A stretch of 64,000 bases of DNA from Gymnorhina tibicen. Taxonomy: Eukaryota; Chordata; Aves; Passeriformes; Artamidae. Positions within the stretch are counted from its first letter, which is position 1; each line of letters opens with the position of its first letter. This document shows, in pieces, positions 21,007 through 35,220 of the stretch. Below the pieces are notes generated by a model, which saw only the letters and a program-made list of their open reading frames with translations, searched no databases and was not told the DNA's origin. A program made the translations under genes and the position numbers. The stretch lies in the NCBI GenBank assembly GCA_013399875.1, contig VXAZ01003272.1:1195941-1259940 (forward strand). Direction: 5' to 3'.

Positions 21007-23018
21007 CCCAGCCAAGCGTGGTGCAGCGAACCTGAGCAGAGCCGGCTGCCCTCGTGGGCAGGCGCTCCGGGAGCCGTGTGGGGCTGGCCGGCTCGGCCGC
21101 TCTGCAGCGTGGCCTGGGGAGCTGGCCTGCTCTGGCCGGGCAGGCCAAGACTGTGTCACCTGCCCGGGCACGGCCTTGTCCCCCCCAGCCCCATGCTCAT
21201 ACAACATCAGTGCACTGCAGTGTTCATTCACCCTCACTTGCTTTTCTGCTGCTGACTTCTCTCTCAAAGCAGGAGCTCAGGTCTGGACCCATTAAGGAAC
21301 AGTAAATATTTTATTTGCTGTTGGGAGTTTTGACCAGTATCTCAGAGGCTGCAAAGGTCGCACCAGGAAATATCCATTTCATTAGCAAAAGGGATCGGCC
21401 CATTCCGGGGCTGCTGGCTCGTGGAGTGAACCCAGCCTGTCCCCTGGGTGCTGTTACCAGCTGTAAGCTTGTCTTCATTCAGCAATCACATCAGGGAGGT
21501 TTCAGGACCTGGAGTGGTTTTCTTGTTTCTCAAGGCCATGCAGGCAATTAAAACTGGTCTTCTTAAGAGGCAGCTGAGCCTGGGCAGTGCTGTCTCCCTC
21601 TCGCTACTGTTCGGGCACTGCATAATGGGAATGGGGACAGCACGGGAATCAGGATTTTTTTGTTTTGCTGGGCTTTTCTTCAGGTAGCTTCTGCAAAGGG
21701 CTTCTTGGCACTGCTGCTCGAGTGAAATGGAGCAACCAAAATGGGAGCTGGCTGGCGGCCAGCCCGGCAGACGGGCGCGCGGGGGCAGCGGGGGGGGCAG
21801 GTGTGTGCCTGGAGCACGGCTATCGAGGGCAGGAGCCCCGCGTGGGACAGCCGAGTCTCTGAAGTGCCAGGGCCACACCTGTGTGCCGGGACCCCTGTGC
21901 AGGAAAGCCGAGTGTGCGAAGCACCGGGTGTGCCAGGGTCCTGCTGGCCTGGTAATCCCTCACTGCCGACCCCAACGCAGGATCCTGAGAGCTCACGGGC
22001 AGGTTGTGTGAACAGAGAGGTTTTATTCTCCCCTCTTGGCTTTCACGTGTCTGTGGAACATCGCACGTTCTCAGGGGGAACGTACGATGAAGCAGCTCAA
22101 ACAGCCGCATGTCGCCCCAGCCTCTGGGTGTGCAGGCACGATTCTCGGCAGCGCAGTACCCGGGTTTGGGATTTTATCAGCTTTCCCACACAAAACAAGG
22201 CTGGCAGGAAAAGGACCTGGCAGGACGCCCTGAGACTTCCCGGGGGAAAAGCGGTGACTCCCACAGGATGTGGGGCTGGCAGTTCAGTGAAAGCTGGTCC
22301 TTCCCCAGGCTTTGCTGGGCATTCCTCACGCTTTGCTCACTGTAAGGAAACCCCAAGAAACACTGGAACACTTTTGATGTGTTCTGGAGGGGGAAGTGTG
22401 TCTGGGGAGATGCTGAGTCCTGCGGGGGACACTGAGGACCTGCCTGCTGTGACCTGAAAACCTGAACACTTGGGGTATGTCGTCCAGCTCCAGGGAACAT
22501 GGATCTGTCCCAAATGGGGTGCTAACAGCCTCAGGAGCCTTTCACAGGTCCCTCTCTCCCGTAGTGCCTTTCAGCTGTAAATATGTGCCACTGTGGGAGG
22601 ACAGCTCAAGACTCAGGAGATCCATGACCATCGCAGGTTGGAGATCTCAGGTGAAAGGTGCCATTGAGGTGCAAAGCTGCAACTCATCACCAAGCCAGGA
22701 CTGGGTTTGACTCAGGTTGAGCCCTCTGACCGAGAACACTCTGGTGTGTGACCCAACCCAGCGAGTTCCTCTCAGAAAGGTTCAGGCTCCTGCTGGGCAT
22801 CGGGGTCCCCAAGGCAGAGGGGACCCCCGCAGGGGAATCATGACCCCCTAGGGCAACAAAGGTCCCTCTAGGGATCAGCCGCTCCAGGGGATCAGGCCCC
22901 CCCCCCCGCTCCGGGGATCGGGGCCCGAGGAGCGGAGCCCCCGGGGTACCACCGGCCCCTCACACCCGCCCCTGCCCCTCACGGCCCCTCACGGCGCCCC
23001 CGCCCCCCCGGCCCCGCC

Positions 23019-23019
23019 N
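23019..23019. other. Single ambiguous base (N)
   Basis: One unresolved base in a C/G-rich run of the DYNLL2 promoter; an assembly or sequencing ambiguity, not biology. Confidence 0.95.
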
Positions 23020-23039
23020 GCGCAGAGCGCGCGCGGGGC

Positions 23040-23143
23040 GCCGAGCGGAGCGGGCTGAGGCAGCGCGGTCGGGCCTCCTCACACCTCCTCCTCCTCCTCG
23101 GTGCCGTGCCTCGCCCTCCCGGGGTGGCCCTGTCACTGTGAAG
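23040..23143 (+). other. DYNLL2: DYNLL2 exon 1 (non-coding, approximate start)
   Basis: A strong donor AAG|GTGAGC (GT at 23144-23145) ends a CpG-rich leader. The coding exon 2 acceptor at 26415-26416 has only 7 nt of 5' UTR before the ATG, so an upstream 5' UTR exon is required and this is the obvious candidate, matching the mammalian gene layout. The 5' boundary is not visible; the given start is approximate. Confidence 0.6.
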
Positions 23144-23464
23144 GTGAGCGATGCCTCCGCTGGGCCGGGGGTCTCCAAGCCTCGCCCGGCACCGGTCGCT
23201 CCGTGTGCGGGGTGGCGGCGGGGCCGCCGAGAGGGTGGAGGTCGCTGCCGGGGCCGGGCGCGACCGGCCCCTGGGGAGCGATCGGAGCCCGCCCCTCCCT
23301 ACGGGTCCGCGCCGCTGCGGAGCCGGCCCCGCTCCAGGCAAGGTCACCGCGGCCTCGGGCGCTCCCGGAGCTCCCCCCCGTGAAGGTCACGCAGGGCTCC
23401 GGCTCCCGGGAGCCCTGCGGGGGAAGGGGCTGTGCCGCACCCCCTCCCAGGGCCCTTTTCGGCC

Positions 23465-23750
23465 AAGGTGGTGGATGCGGTTTGTGCGGGGGTTGGGCCC
23501 CGTCCCCAGTCGCGAAATCCATGCTGTCCTGGTGGGGGAGCGGTGGGTGCTGGGCTTGGGCCCCGTTCCGAGCCGTGGGATCTATGCTGTCCTGGTGGGG
23601 AAGCGATGGGTGCTCCCATCCTCGTGATCCATGCTGTCCTCATGGGGGAGGTGGTGGATGCTGGGCTTCAGCCCCATCTCATTTCTAGGGTTCTATCCTG
23701 CCCGGAGAGGGAAGGAGTGGTTACCAGGGGGCTTGTGTCTCATGCTCTTC
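23465..23750. repeat. Degenerate ~62-bp tandem repeat in DYNLL2 intron 1
   Basis: ATGCTGTCCTGGTGGGG-type blocks recur at 23521, 23583, 23631 and about 23693 (spacings 62, 48, 62), each followed by GGTGGGTGCTGGGCTTGGGC or a variant. Further, weaker copies may continue to about 23.9 kb. The open frames across it are repeat artefacts. Confidence 0.7.
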
Positions 23751-24899
23751 TCAAAGCCCCAGCTTGTCCTGCTGGAGTACGGGGCTTGGGACTCATGTTC
23801 GTTTTAAGACTTCATCATACCCTGGTTAGAAAAGGGTTGGGTGCTGGCTTGGGCCTAATTTCCCTCCCAAGGCCTCATACTGCCCTGGAGTGGCAGCTGG
23901 GTCTGTGGTCTTCCTCCTCACAGACTGCATCCTTGGGGGGAAGGAGTGGCTGCTGGAGCTGTACTGTTACCCCTTCCTAGGCCCACCTTGCTCGGAGATG
24001 GGTGCTGGAGCTCTGTGGTTTTCCTCAGAGAGGGCCAGATTGGGTGGCGAGAGCCGAGGGCCACCTGTGATCTTGTGGTTTAGGGTTATGATGTGTGTAT
24101 GGCGCTGCTGGGCTGCCTGGGAGGACGGCCCTGTAACCCCCAGGGAATGAGCAGAGACTGGGGCCCTGCTCTGTGGTTTTCAGTTGGGTGCAGGGTGTGA
24201 CACTCCTGTGGCAGGTGCAGGAGACCCTCCCTCCAGCAGCACAGCCACTGCCGGCCCGTGCCGTGGTTGGCCACGGGGGATGCTGTGCCCTGGAGCAGCA
24301 CAGGGGAGGGTGCTGTGCTGGGGAAGGCCTCCTGGCCAGCGCGTGCAGCCCTGCTGAAGGATAGCCGTTTTTCCCTCTGGCGCTGTCGCCCGTGGCAGCA
24401 CAGGCCTGCACTGGGATGCTCCTCGCCTAAACAATGAGGAGGGAAGGTGCCTTTTGCAGGTCACTCTGTGGCTGGTTATGCAATGGCAGGTGCCCTCTGA
24501 ACTCTCTGAGCAGTGCAGGTGTGTGAAGGCCTGGTGTGTGTGTGAGGGCTTGCTTGCTCTCTTTCCCTAAAGAAGCTTTTCTGGAAGAATGACCCACAAG
24601 TGGATTTCTGCTGCTTCTCTCCTCCCATGGACTGGCCAGCCAGAAGACTTGTCCAAGGGATTGTCAGATTCCTGGGTGGTGAATCCAAATCTACAGGCAG
24701 TTTGGACCGTTCTGAGCTGTGTCTTCTCTTCCCTCGGCTTCTAGGCTGCAGGCAAACCCCCACTGGCTGAAACCACAGCGTGGAAAGGAACAAACTGCCG
24801 GGAAGCGGCTTTTCCAGCCACTTTTTGTGATAGGGGCATGTGCTCTCTGTTGGCATTGGAGCTCAGTTCCTGTCATTCCTCCTGACTGTCAGCGTGTGT

Positions 24900-25190
24900 T
24901 AATAGCAGTGCTCTATTAAACACTATATCTAAATTGTATAAATTAAGGTGGCAATAGAAGTCTTCAAGTGCAGGCAGAGGGAAGAATTGAAGTATTGTAA
25001 TCAGAGGGCTGCAATTATGTAACTGCGTTCTCTTTCTCTCTGGGTAGCAAGCTCCTTTAATTGCTGTAACAAAGCTACTCCTTCAGTTTTCTGGGACTCT
25101 TCCAGGAAGTGATCATTGCAGCAGATTTTTTTCACTCCACAGCAGAGCTAAAAATGTGTAGTTTCACTGTTTCAAAACATGCTTGGTAGT
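24900..25190. promoter_or_regulatory. AT-rich candidate element in DYNLL2 intron 1
   Basis: ATATCTAAATTGTATAAATT, TTTAATTGCTGTAACAAAGC and GTGATCATTGCAGC lie in a low-CpG block unlike the GC-rich intron around it. Possible intronic enhancer; composition only. Confidence 0.22.
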
Positions 25191-26423
25191 ATCACTCAAG
25201 ACTTATAGTGCTGTAAAAGGATTTAGGAAACTTAATGGTGCTCTGCAGGCTTAATTGGAGGCACTCCTTGCCATTAAGAAGCTTATTCCCACAAAGTTTT
25301 AATGTGCTGGGGTAAGAGCTGCTGCAAGGTGAGCAGCTGTGGTCCTTCTCGGTGCAATCACCTGCATCCCCGGGTAACATGTGCCTCTCCAGGCTTTGAG
25401 TGGAGAACGGGAATAAGGGCTGTGGTGACCAGAGCAGGACTTCATGGTGCTCCTTCTCCAGGGCGAAGAAAGACTGCAGTGCTGGGATCGTCAATTCCCA
25501 GTTTTCTAGGATAATATGAACTGTGCTGGAAACTTCCCAGTGCTCACTGGGAACACCTCACTGAAAGGCCTCTTCAGATCTAACGGCTGCAGTGGCTGGT
25601 ACAAAGCACTCTGAGAGCAAAGTGGGCTGCACACCTCACTCCAGAACAGCACTTCCCAGTTTCCTACAAGCCCTGGACTGCAGTAGCATGCTGGTTTTGG
25701 CATCTGTGTTGTGGTTCCTGGGTGAGGAGGGGGCAGGAAAAGGAGGGCTTTGCCAAGCTCTGTCTCTGTGGTGGGACTTGCTTCCCCTGCCCTGTTTCCA
25801 GGCTGCAGTGTGGTGTTAACCTGCTTCTGGCTCGTCAGACTGGCTCTGTCCTGTGGGAACAGCTGAAGGCTGGGTTTCACGGCAGAGCAGCAGGGAGGTG
25901 AGGGGGTGCTGATGGCTGAATGTGGAACAACACTGCTTCCAGACCTGGGATGGGGTAGAATAAAAGCACTGCTGCTCTGAATGTGCTTCCTGAGCCTCTG
26001 TGCCAGTGACAGACAGTCTGGGATCTGTTGCTTGCAAGGGTCTGAGCAGAGGATGTTCCAAAACACTGGTACACCTGGAAGGGAAACTTGGCTGTAGCCT
26101 CTTGATGTACAGGAGGGCTGTGGCTCTCTGCGGATCCCGTCTCCTCCCACACATAAGCTTTTCTTGCGTGTGGTTAATGCAGGTGGTGATGCTGGACTAT
26201 CTCTGCTCTAACCTCCAGCCAGTGCCGGTGCTCCAGCTGTAAGGGGGCACCTTGGCCTGGGGCTGCTGTAGGCAACCCTGATAAACTCACTCTGGCCATA
26301 ACAGGGGTTATGTAGTATTGGCTTGTGACGCAGCCTGCACGGAAAGGACAACCTCTGATGCACAGGAAGCGTCTCCTGTTTGGGAAGGGATTAAAGGAAT
26401 CTATGTTCTGCCTTAGGTTCACG

Positions 26424-28300
<1,877 letters not shown>

Positions 28301-28570
28301 GAAGTAGGAGCGATTGAAATTTGGACTGTAATGCACTGATGGCTGAAGCCACGACTCCCTCTAACATGGCTATGCCGCTGCATGGACTGTATACTATATT
28401 TAATGTGTATATGTTGCAGTAAAAATCTACTTCTGTTTAGTTGCCTGGGAAGAAGGCGGCATTTTTTTGTTACTGCTTTTTTTGGTTGTATTGCACTAGG
28501 AAACCTGTAAATGCTTAAACAATGGCCTTTACGTGGGAAGAAATAAAACTATTCCACAACAGCTCCCTCA
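28301..28570 (+). other. DYNLL2: DYNLL2 3' UTR (proximal form)
   Basis: Runs from the TAG to just after AATAAA at 28542-28547. It is followed by further T-rich sequence and later hexamers (AATAAA at 29604, ATTAAA near 30020), so longer forms up to about 30 kb are possible; mammalian DYNLL2 has a long 3' UTR. Confidence 0.6.
28542..28547 (+). terminator. DYNLL2: DYNLL2 proximal polyadenylation signal (AATAAA)
   Basis: AATAAA 242 nt after the stop codon. The surrounding GAAGAAATAAAACTATTCC is typical of a cleavage site. Confidence 0.65.
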
Positions 28571-31500
28571 CTGGTAACTCCTTCTTTGAGGCTGGGAAAA
28601 CTTCTTTGGGCAGGCCAAAAGCCCCTGACTTCCTTACTGAGTCCTGTTAGACTGTTAATCTTGCAAAGAGGAGCAAAGCCAGTGTGAGCCTCTGTCCCAC
28701 CCTGCAGACTGTAGAGAGCTGGCTCTCCCAGTACCCTCGGGGCAGGTCTTAGACCTTCCCTGAAAGCTGGTGGGGTGGCTCTGGGTGACGTGGCTTCCAC
28801 ACCCAAGGTGAACTCCACCTTTGACTGTGATACAGGCTTGCAGCTGGCACCCCTCGGTGTTCTTGCTCAGTGCCCTTCGCTGTATTTTTGGCTCTGCTGA
28901 AACATTGACCTAGACTTGAGTAAGCAACTCAGCCTGGTCTAGAAGGCTTCAAAAACAGCCCCCGAGTTCCTGCTTGTTGCAGAAAGCAGCACCCTGTGGC
29001 TGAAGTCTTTAGACCTTGATACTGAGCTCTAAAGCCACGTGGCCCGGCCCCGCAATGGAGTAGGATATCAAATTGGTGACTACTGACAACAGCTCTATTC
29101 GGCATGTTTGTAGCCAGTTGTCTCAACACTGCCTTAACTTGATGCTCTCCTTAAAGCAAGCTAGTCGTGTGGAAGACTTGTAAGTGGCCACTGTCTTTTT
29201 TTTTTCTCTTTTTTCTTTTTATTTTATTTTCTGTAGCTAATAAGCTATTTCCGGAGGATTGTCCTCCATGTTCTGATATCTGCTTTTGTTCTTAAAGCAC
29301 AGTACCAAGAAGTTAAATTTACATGTGATGTTTGTGTGAAGGAAACTCATGTGACATCTGCTTCAAAGGCAGACAAATGTCTTGGTCTCCAATAGGTTCA
29401 GCAGTGATGTTGTCTTAGTACGTACTGACTCAGGATTACACTGCAGGAAGTTCTGATCTGGGTGTGGAGAAATGCTGTGTGATGGCAAGTAAATCCCTGG
29501 TGCTTGTTATAAGCTCTAATTATCGGTTTGCTGACTAATGCATTGGCAATACCGCTGGGCTGGTGAGCCCAGCTTGTGTCTCTGAGATTAATTGGGTGTT
29601 GGGAATAAATCATTGCTGGGGGCAAAGGGCGCAGTGAAGGGAGCTCTTTGTGAAATGATTTGGTGACCCAGGTTGATGACTTCCTGAAGTAAAAGTCCTT
29701 CTTGTCTCTGTGCAAAATCCAAAGTATGCCTAATTTTGTATTATGGATAGAACAATGTTGTAACTAGAAAGAATGTAGCTGTCATAAGTTCATGTTGATG
29801 GAAATGTCTGCACTGGGGTAATGTGCCTTGGACTGTCTGGGGCACTCGTGTGGTCTTGTCTCTTCAGAACTCCACTCTGGGTCTGAAAGGAGAATGTTTT
29901 GGGTTTGTTTTTTTCCAAGCATGAGTCTAATGTGAATCTGTTCACGGTCTCTCGTGGAGCAAGATCTGTTCCCTTCATAACTGCAATTGCTCAAATACCA
30001 TTTATTTTTTTTTCAAACATTAAAGGTGAATTGACACATTTGAACAGCCTCTGGTTTCTTCTTCCTTACCAGCTGTCCTGAGCAAAGCCTGTCCTTGTCC
30101 AGAGAGGGTGAGCAACAATTTCTCTGCCCTGGAAGATGCTGATGACTCGAAGAAGGCTGGTCAGGGAGGGAGAAATGACCGGAGGTGCTTAGGTGACCCC
30201 TGTGTGCTGGTGCTGACCTCCAGCTCAGCTCAAAGGCTGAGCCAGAGGGAGGGATTGAGGGAATTGTGTCCTGCTGCACCCTGATGGGATGCTGTGTGCT
30301 GAGCAACCTGGATCTGAATGGGTTGGAGCTGACCTCTTAATGGCTTCAGGCAGCCAGGGGAGTGGTGTAGCAGCTGGGGTCCTGGCTCCTGCACAGGAAG
30401 GTGTCTCCCTGCTTCCCACGAAAGCAGGTTTTCCCTTCAGGCCTCCTCCCTGTGCTGGAGAGAAAGCTGAGAGCTGAATCTGATGTGTTTAATGCCTTTC
30501 ACAGTGTGGGGGCTGTGGGCTTACCCTTAAACAACCCTCTCAGCTTGTTATCTTGCTCCTGATGCAACCTAAATTTGGGGTTGCGGCCTCCGTGATATTT
30601 TGGAAAGGCTGTGGGCTCTTCCCAAGTACAGCAGTGTAACAGCTCTGCTGTGGCACAGTAACACCAGCGTGAGCAGCGTGACTCACGCCGAGCCGCTCCA
30701 CACGGGCTGAGCGCGCTCGCAGGCAGCAGCACGGCTGTTACACGCGGGCCATCTGCTCCAACCCGAACCTGCCAGTGCCCCAGAGCAGGGGTGGTTTCTA
30801 CTTTAGGGGAGCTGGCAGTGATGCTCTTTTCTCAGCTAGTCCCAGCCTTTTAGCTGGAAGTGGAATTGCTGGGCTTGAGTGCCAGCTGGGCTGTGCTGGG
30901 GCTCTGCATTCCAGGCCTGGCACGGGCTGGGTTAATACTGTGGCTCCAGGGAAATGTGCAGCCACGTGGGGCTGGGCTAGTCAAGCCCCTTTGGTACACA
31001 GAGCCCTTTGACAAAGCAAGAGGCAGAGAAACTGGCTCCTGAACCCCAGCAGGAGGCTGCTGATCCAAACCTCAGGTGAAACACTTCTCCAACCTCAGCT
31101 TCATCTGGGAAACCCCCATTCCAGCCATGTAGCCAGGGGCTGTGGTACTGTGGTACATCCCTGGTGGGATGGGGAGGTCCTGCCGGGGCTGGAGGGATGG
31201 TGTGCCCCGGAGCTGACACACACAAGTACAAAGTGGGCTTGGCACTTCCTTGGATGTGTCACTGCAGTAGGAGTCCTGCTTGAGGCTGAGGAAAAGGAGC
31301 TGTAGCTCACATCTTCAGGAACTAGGCAGTGAAACAGAGCAGTCTTTCCCCTAAACCATCTTCCTTGTAGCACTGGGGCCCTGGAAGACACAAACTGCCT
31401 AAATTTGAGCAGTGCTTCCCTCTACACAGCTGAGAGCAAGGGGAGGTTTGAACATGGAGCTGTGTCCTGCTTCCCTCCCCTCCTGCTCCCCAGCAGCTGA

Positions 31501-34500
31501 CAAGGCTCTTGGCTTTGACTTTTTCCATTGCTGGGCTCCACTTTGTCTCCAGTTTCCACCAGGCACAGGTGTCCTGGATGATGCCTCGGAGCATTAACTG
31601 TTTCCGTGCTGGAGAGACCAACGGCGTTCCCGGGATGGCTGCTCAGTTTCAAGCTATTTGGAAACATCTGGATCTGGGACACCGAGTGGAAGGTATGTAT
31701 CTGCAGGGGGAACATCTGGAGAAAGAAACTGCTTCCAGATGTGTTTGGGCAGAAATGTTATTGAAATGTAAACTCCGTTTATGTTGTCCCGCCTCACAAG
31801 CGCTCAGAAAGCGCCTGGGTGCAGGGGACTCTGAGGCTGCTGCTGTGGGTGAGCTCTGGGTGCAGATGTGCCTGCAGATGTGCAGTCGCTGCAGGGAACG
31901 GTGCGGTTCGTGGCTGGCGAGAGTGTCACATTGTTTTCTCTCTTACCAGCCAAGTCATTCAATCTCTCACGAAGAGTATTTCTTCCAGATGTGGAAGTGC
32001 CTTACAAAAGCAGAGCTGTGTGGCACTGGAGAGCAGAGAGGCTGGGGCTGGGGAGCTGTGCTCTGAGGGTATTGCTACTAGACATTGCCTGGGATTCACT
32101 CTTCTGCGGAGTGGGCATGGTGTAAAGCCATGGGAGAAGGTGTCAGTCCAGCAGGCAGCCTTGCTCCCTGCCTGCCTGGCCCAGTGTTCTTCCCCTTCTC
32201 TGTGGGGACTTCCACCTGGGACTCTGGGAAGGGACAGGTAGCAGCACAGGCCTGGGAGTTGCTCCTGTGGGAACACCCAGGCTGCAGGTCAGTGCTGTCC
32301 TTCCCTCCCCAGCAGCCTGCAGCACTGCTGTTGCAGTGTTGTGCTCCAGGCACGTGGAAGCAGAGCCTGTCGCTAGAAAACCCAGTACCCAGTGGACCTG
32401 TTCCTTCTCCCAGTGCTTTTGCAGGCGATTAGTGGTGAAGAGAGAGAACATGGAAATCATTTTTATCTCGCTTTCAGCCTCTGCTGGGTAAATCCTGAGG
32501 AGGACGGTGGCACACAGTGAAGGAAGCAGGGCTGTGCCATCCCTGCCCACCCGAGGTTTCCCTCCTTTGTTCTATTTATTGAGCAAGGATCCTGACACCC
32601 TTTCCCAGACGGTGACTCACAGCAGCTCTGTCTGTGCAGAAGCCATGTGTCTTGGAGCACTTTATAGATACAGGAGCTGCAGGAGCCTCGCAGGAGCCAA
32701 CTGTGTTTATTAAAAGATGATCAGATGTTTCCTTCCTTAAGGCAGTGTCTAGCTGAGGCTGAGTAATAACTCATTACCAACAAGACAAATAACTGCTTAT
32801 CATCAGGTCAGTGCCTTTGCCAGCCCTTCTGGTTTTGGTGGCCGGTGCTCTGAGCACTGGTGGGCTCAGCACCCAGAATAGGGGGTAAGAAGACCCCACT
32901 CCAGTTCCTGTCCCTTCCCCTGTGGCAGCCTTTAGCTGCTGCTCAGCAGGGTTTGGCCCTGGGTTAAAGCTCGACGAACAGTTTATCCAGCCCTGCTGCA
33001 GCATGTTCCCTACTGCCCGTGGAATCAGGCTGCTGTAGTGGCCTTTGCAGGCCATGTCATTCTGTCCTGGTGCTGGGGACTTGGAGCCAGAGCTCCTTGT
33101 GGCCCGACAGAAGAATCAGCAGTGGGCCAGGGCAGAGCTAGAGAGGCATCCCAAGAGCGTTGTGGGGTCATGGGTGAGGTGGGAGGTCATGATCCCCCGT
33201 GTCCTCTGTCCCCACATGCCCCATGCTGACAGGGCTGGGCTGGGGAGAGGCAGAGCAGGGCCAGCTCTCGTCCCTGGGGCCGGGACCCTCTTGGGCTGGC
33301 TCAGAGGCTTTCCTCAGACGCCATCCTCTGGTGCATCCGCCGCGGTCCTTCCCTGCCAGATGCCATGGCATCTGTCCATGTCCTTTGTTCCCTCCCTTGC
33401 TAACGCCTCTCCTGTGATTTATGGCCGTTGCGGAGCAGCCTGGCTGCAGCTCGGCTGCTTGTCCAGACCCCTGGGCTCCGTGCCCTCGCTCCCAGCCTGG
33501 GGTAGGGAGGTTCTTGGGGAGCGCGCTGACCCCCCTGCATTCGGGCCCCCTTGCATTTAACCATGTGCATGGCCTTTTCTTTCACCTCCTTCCAGCCCGG
33601 GCGTGAATGAAGCGCTTTCAGGGGGAGGAGATTGTTGGGAGCCCAGCTCTGCCTGTGCATTGGTAGCAGCCCGTAAAAGCATCCCAGGAATTCGCCTCGG
33701 CAGCCCTGTGCGGGGTTAGCCAGTGAAAGACGCCCTTTGTTCCTGCAGCCGAGTCCCACACACCCTCCGATCGGGGCTGGAATCTGCAGAGCTGGACGTG
33801 TGCTCCCACTGCCTGCTGCGCTGCACTGAGGCCCTCGGGAAGAGGTTTTCCCACGTCTTACCCTGGCCAGGGTGAGCGGGGCACTGCAGAAAGGCTTCCC
33901 CGGGTTTACTGGTTGAGTCAGGCGTGTGTGACCCCAGCCTCAGCCCCGCGCTGCCCAAGCTGAGTCAGAGGGACGGAAATCCCTTCTGCCAGGGCTCCCT
34001 CTCCCCGCAGGGTTTGATTGCAGGTTTGGGGTGTGATCTCGCGCCCACCCCGCGCAGATTCCCGCTGCTCGCCTGCTGCCTGCCCGGCTGCCGGGGCCGC
34101 TCCGGCAGGGAAGGCCGGGGGCTGACACGGAGCCAGGCCGGGCCTCGCCGCAGCCTGCACACAGCCGGCTGGCGCCCGGCCCAGAACATGGCTCTGGAAA
34201 AAAATAAATGGCTTTGTTGTTGTTGAGGAAAGCCCAGAACGCTCCGACAAGGACACAACCTCTTCCTAAAGCTGGGTTTCAAAGCCCTGCTTTCGCAGAG
34301 GGTTCAAAGTGACCTGGCCAAAAGCATCTGCTCCTCCGTGGGTCAGCCTGGATGGAGGAAACCTTGACCCAAGTTGCAAGGGCTCCCTCTGAAACATGGC
34401 TTGCAGGGGGACCGAGGGATGGCACCCATGAGGCCCCTTCCAGAAGGCTGCCCACCCAGGGGTGCTGGTGGGGAGTCCCTGGAGCTTTTCTGTGCTGTCA

Positions 34501-34619
34501 TTAGCAGAAGAAAAGCTTTGGGTGACTCAGCAAGTGGGTGCCAGACCAGGGCTCGGACACTGCCTCCATCCTCCAGCAAGACTGACACATGCAGTTCAGG
34601 CAGAGCCTGGGCTGGCTAA

Positions 34620-35220
34620 AGATACCGTGGTACTTAAATATTTTATAGAAAATCATTAAACAATTAAATCTGGTGGATCTCGCATCATACCAAAAGCAGC
34701 TTGAAGCCTGTGCAGTAAACAGGGCAACGCTTCCTGCTCGTTTGGGATGTCTTCTTGGAGTCTTAACTACAATCCTTGCTTCAAAATAACTATAATTATC
34801 TCTTAATTGCCATTATTGTTTAACATTTTTAGCATGTGCAAGTGCAAACTGTTACAGTTTTCCATGCAGATACAATCAGTAGCCAGGGCTCACAATGAAA
34901 GCAATTAAAATCCTGTGATTATCACAAGGCTGCGTGTCTCTACACCAGCTTCAATCTGCATCACTTGCCAAGATGTAGGCTAGAAACTCAGACAAATTTA
35001 GCATTTATTTAGTAACCCAGCAAAGCTACTACCTCTTGCTGCCTCAAATAATTTGCATCTACGGCACTTTTTGGAAGGACGGGAGCAGGGATGGGAGGGG
35101 AAAGAAAGCAGTTTCTAGAATACATCCCAGGAGAATATACAGCAAGAAAAATTATGCACATGAATTATGCATCTGAATTATGATTTCACTCCTATTTTTG
35201 TCCGGATTAGCTCATGTTTG
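34620..35220. promoter_or_regulatory. Large AT-rich candidate conserved non-coding element
   Basis: About 600 bp of AT-rich, CpG-poor, complex (non-repetitive) sequence between GC-rich flanks. It carries many TAAT/ATTA cores (AATCATTAAACAATTAAATC, CTATAATTATCTCTTAATTG, GCAATTAAAATCC), an octamer-like ATTTGCAT and GATTATCAC. No ORF of note and no repeat identity. It is the most enhancer-like stretch in the window; conservation untested. Confidence 0.35.

Larger units (their letters stand above)
9761..22859. other. SRSF1-DYNLL2 divergent intergenic region
   Basis: No protein gene recognised. Contains two adjacent CR1 tails (11296-11580), a third (20681-20744), a CA repeat (15281-15307), a 24-bp-period duplication (15759-15803), a decayed ~23-bp repeat (17410-17795), a TATA/MEF2-type element (20997-21006) and AT-rich blocks at about 11.68-12.0 and 14.28-14.56 kb. 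The remaining sequence is mixed GC-rich DNA with short ORFs on both strands and no family resemblance. About 13 kb separates the two divergent promoters, so they are not a classical shared bidirectional promoter. Confidence 0.7.
22860..23460 (+). promoter_or_regulatory. DYNLL2: DYNLL2 CpG-island promoter
   Basis: Abrupt rise in GC and CpG with G/C runs, no TATA box, surrounding the non-coding first exon. The sequence has one ambiguous base (N at 23019) inside the island. Confidence 0.75.
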
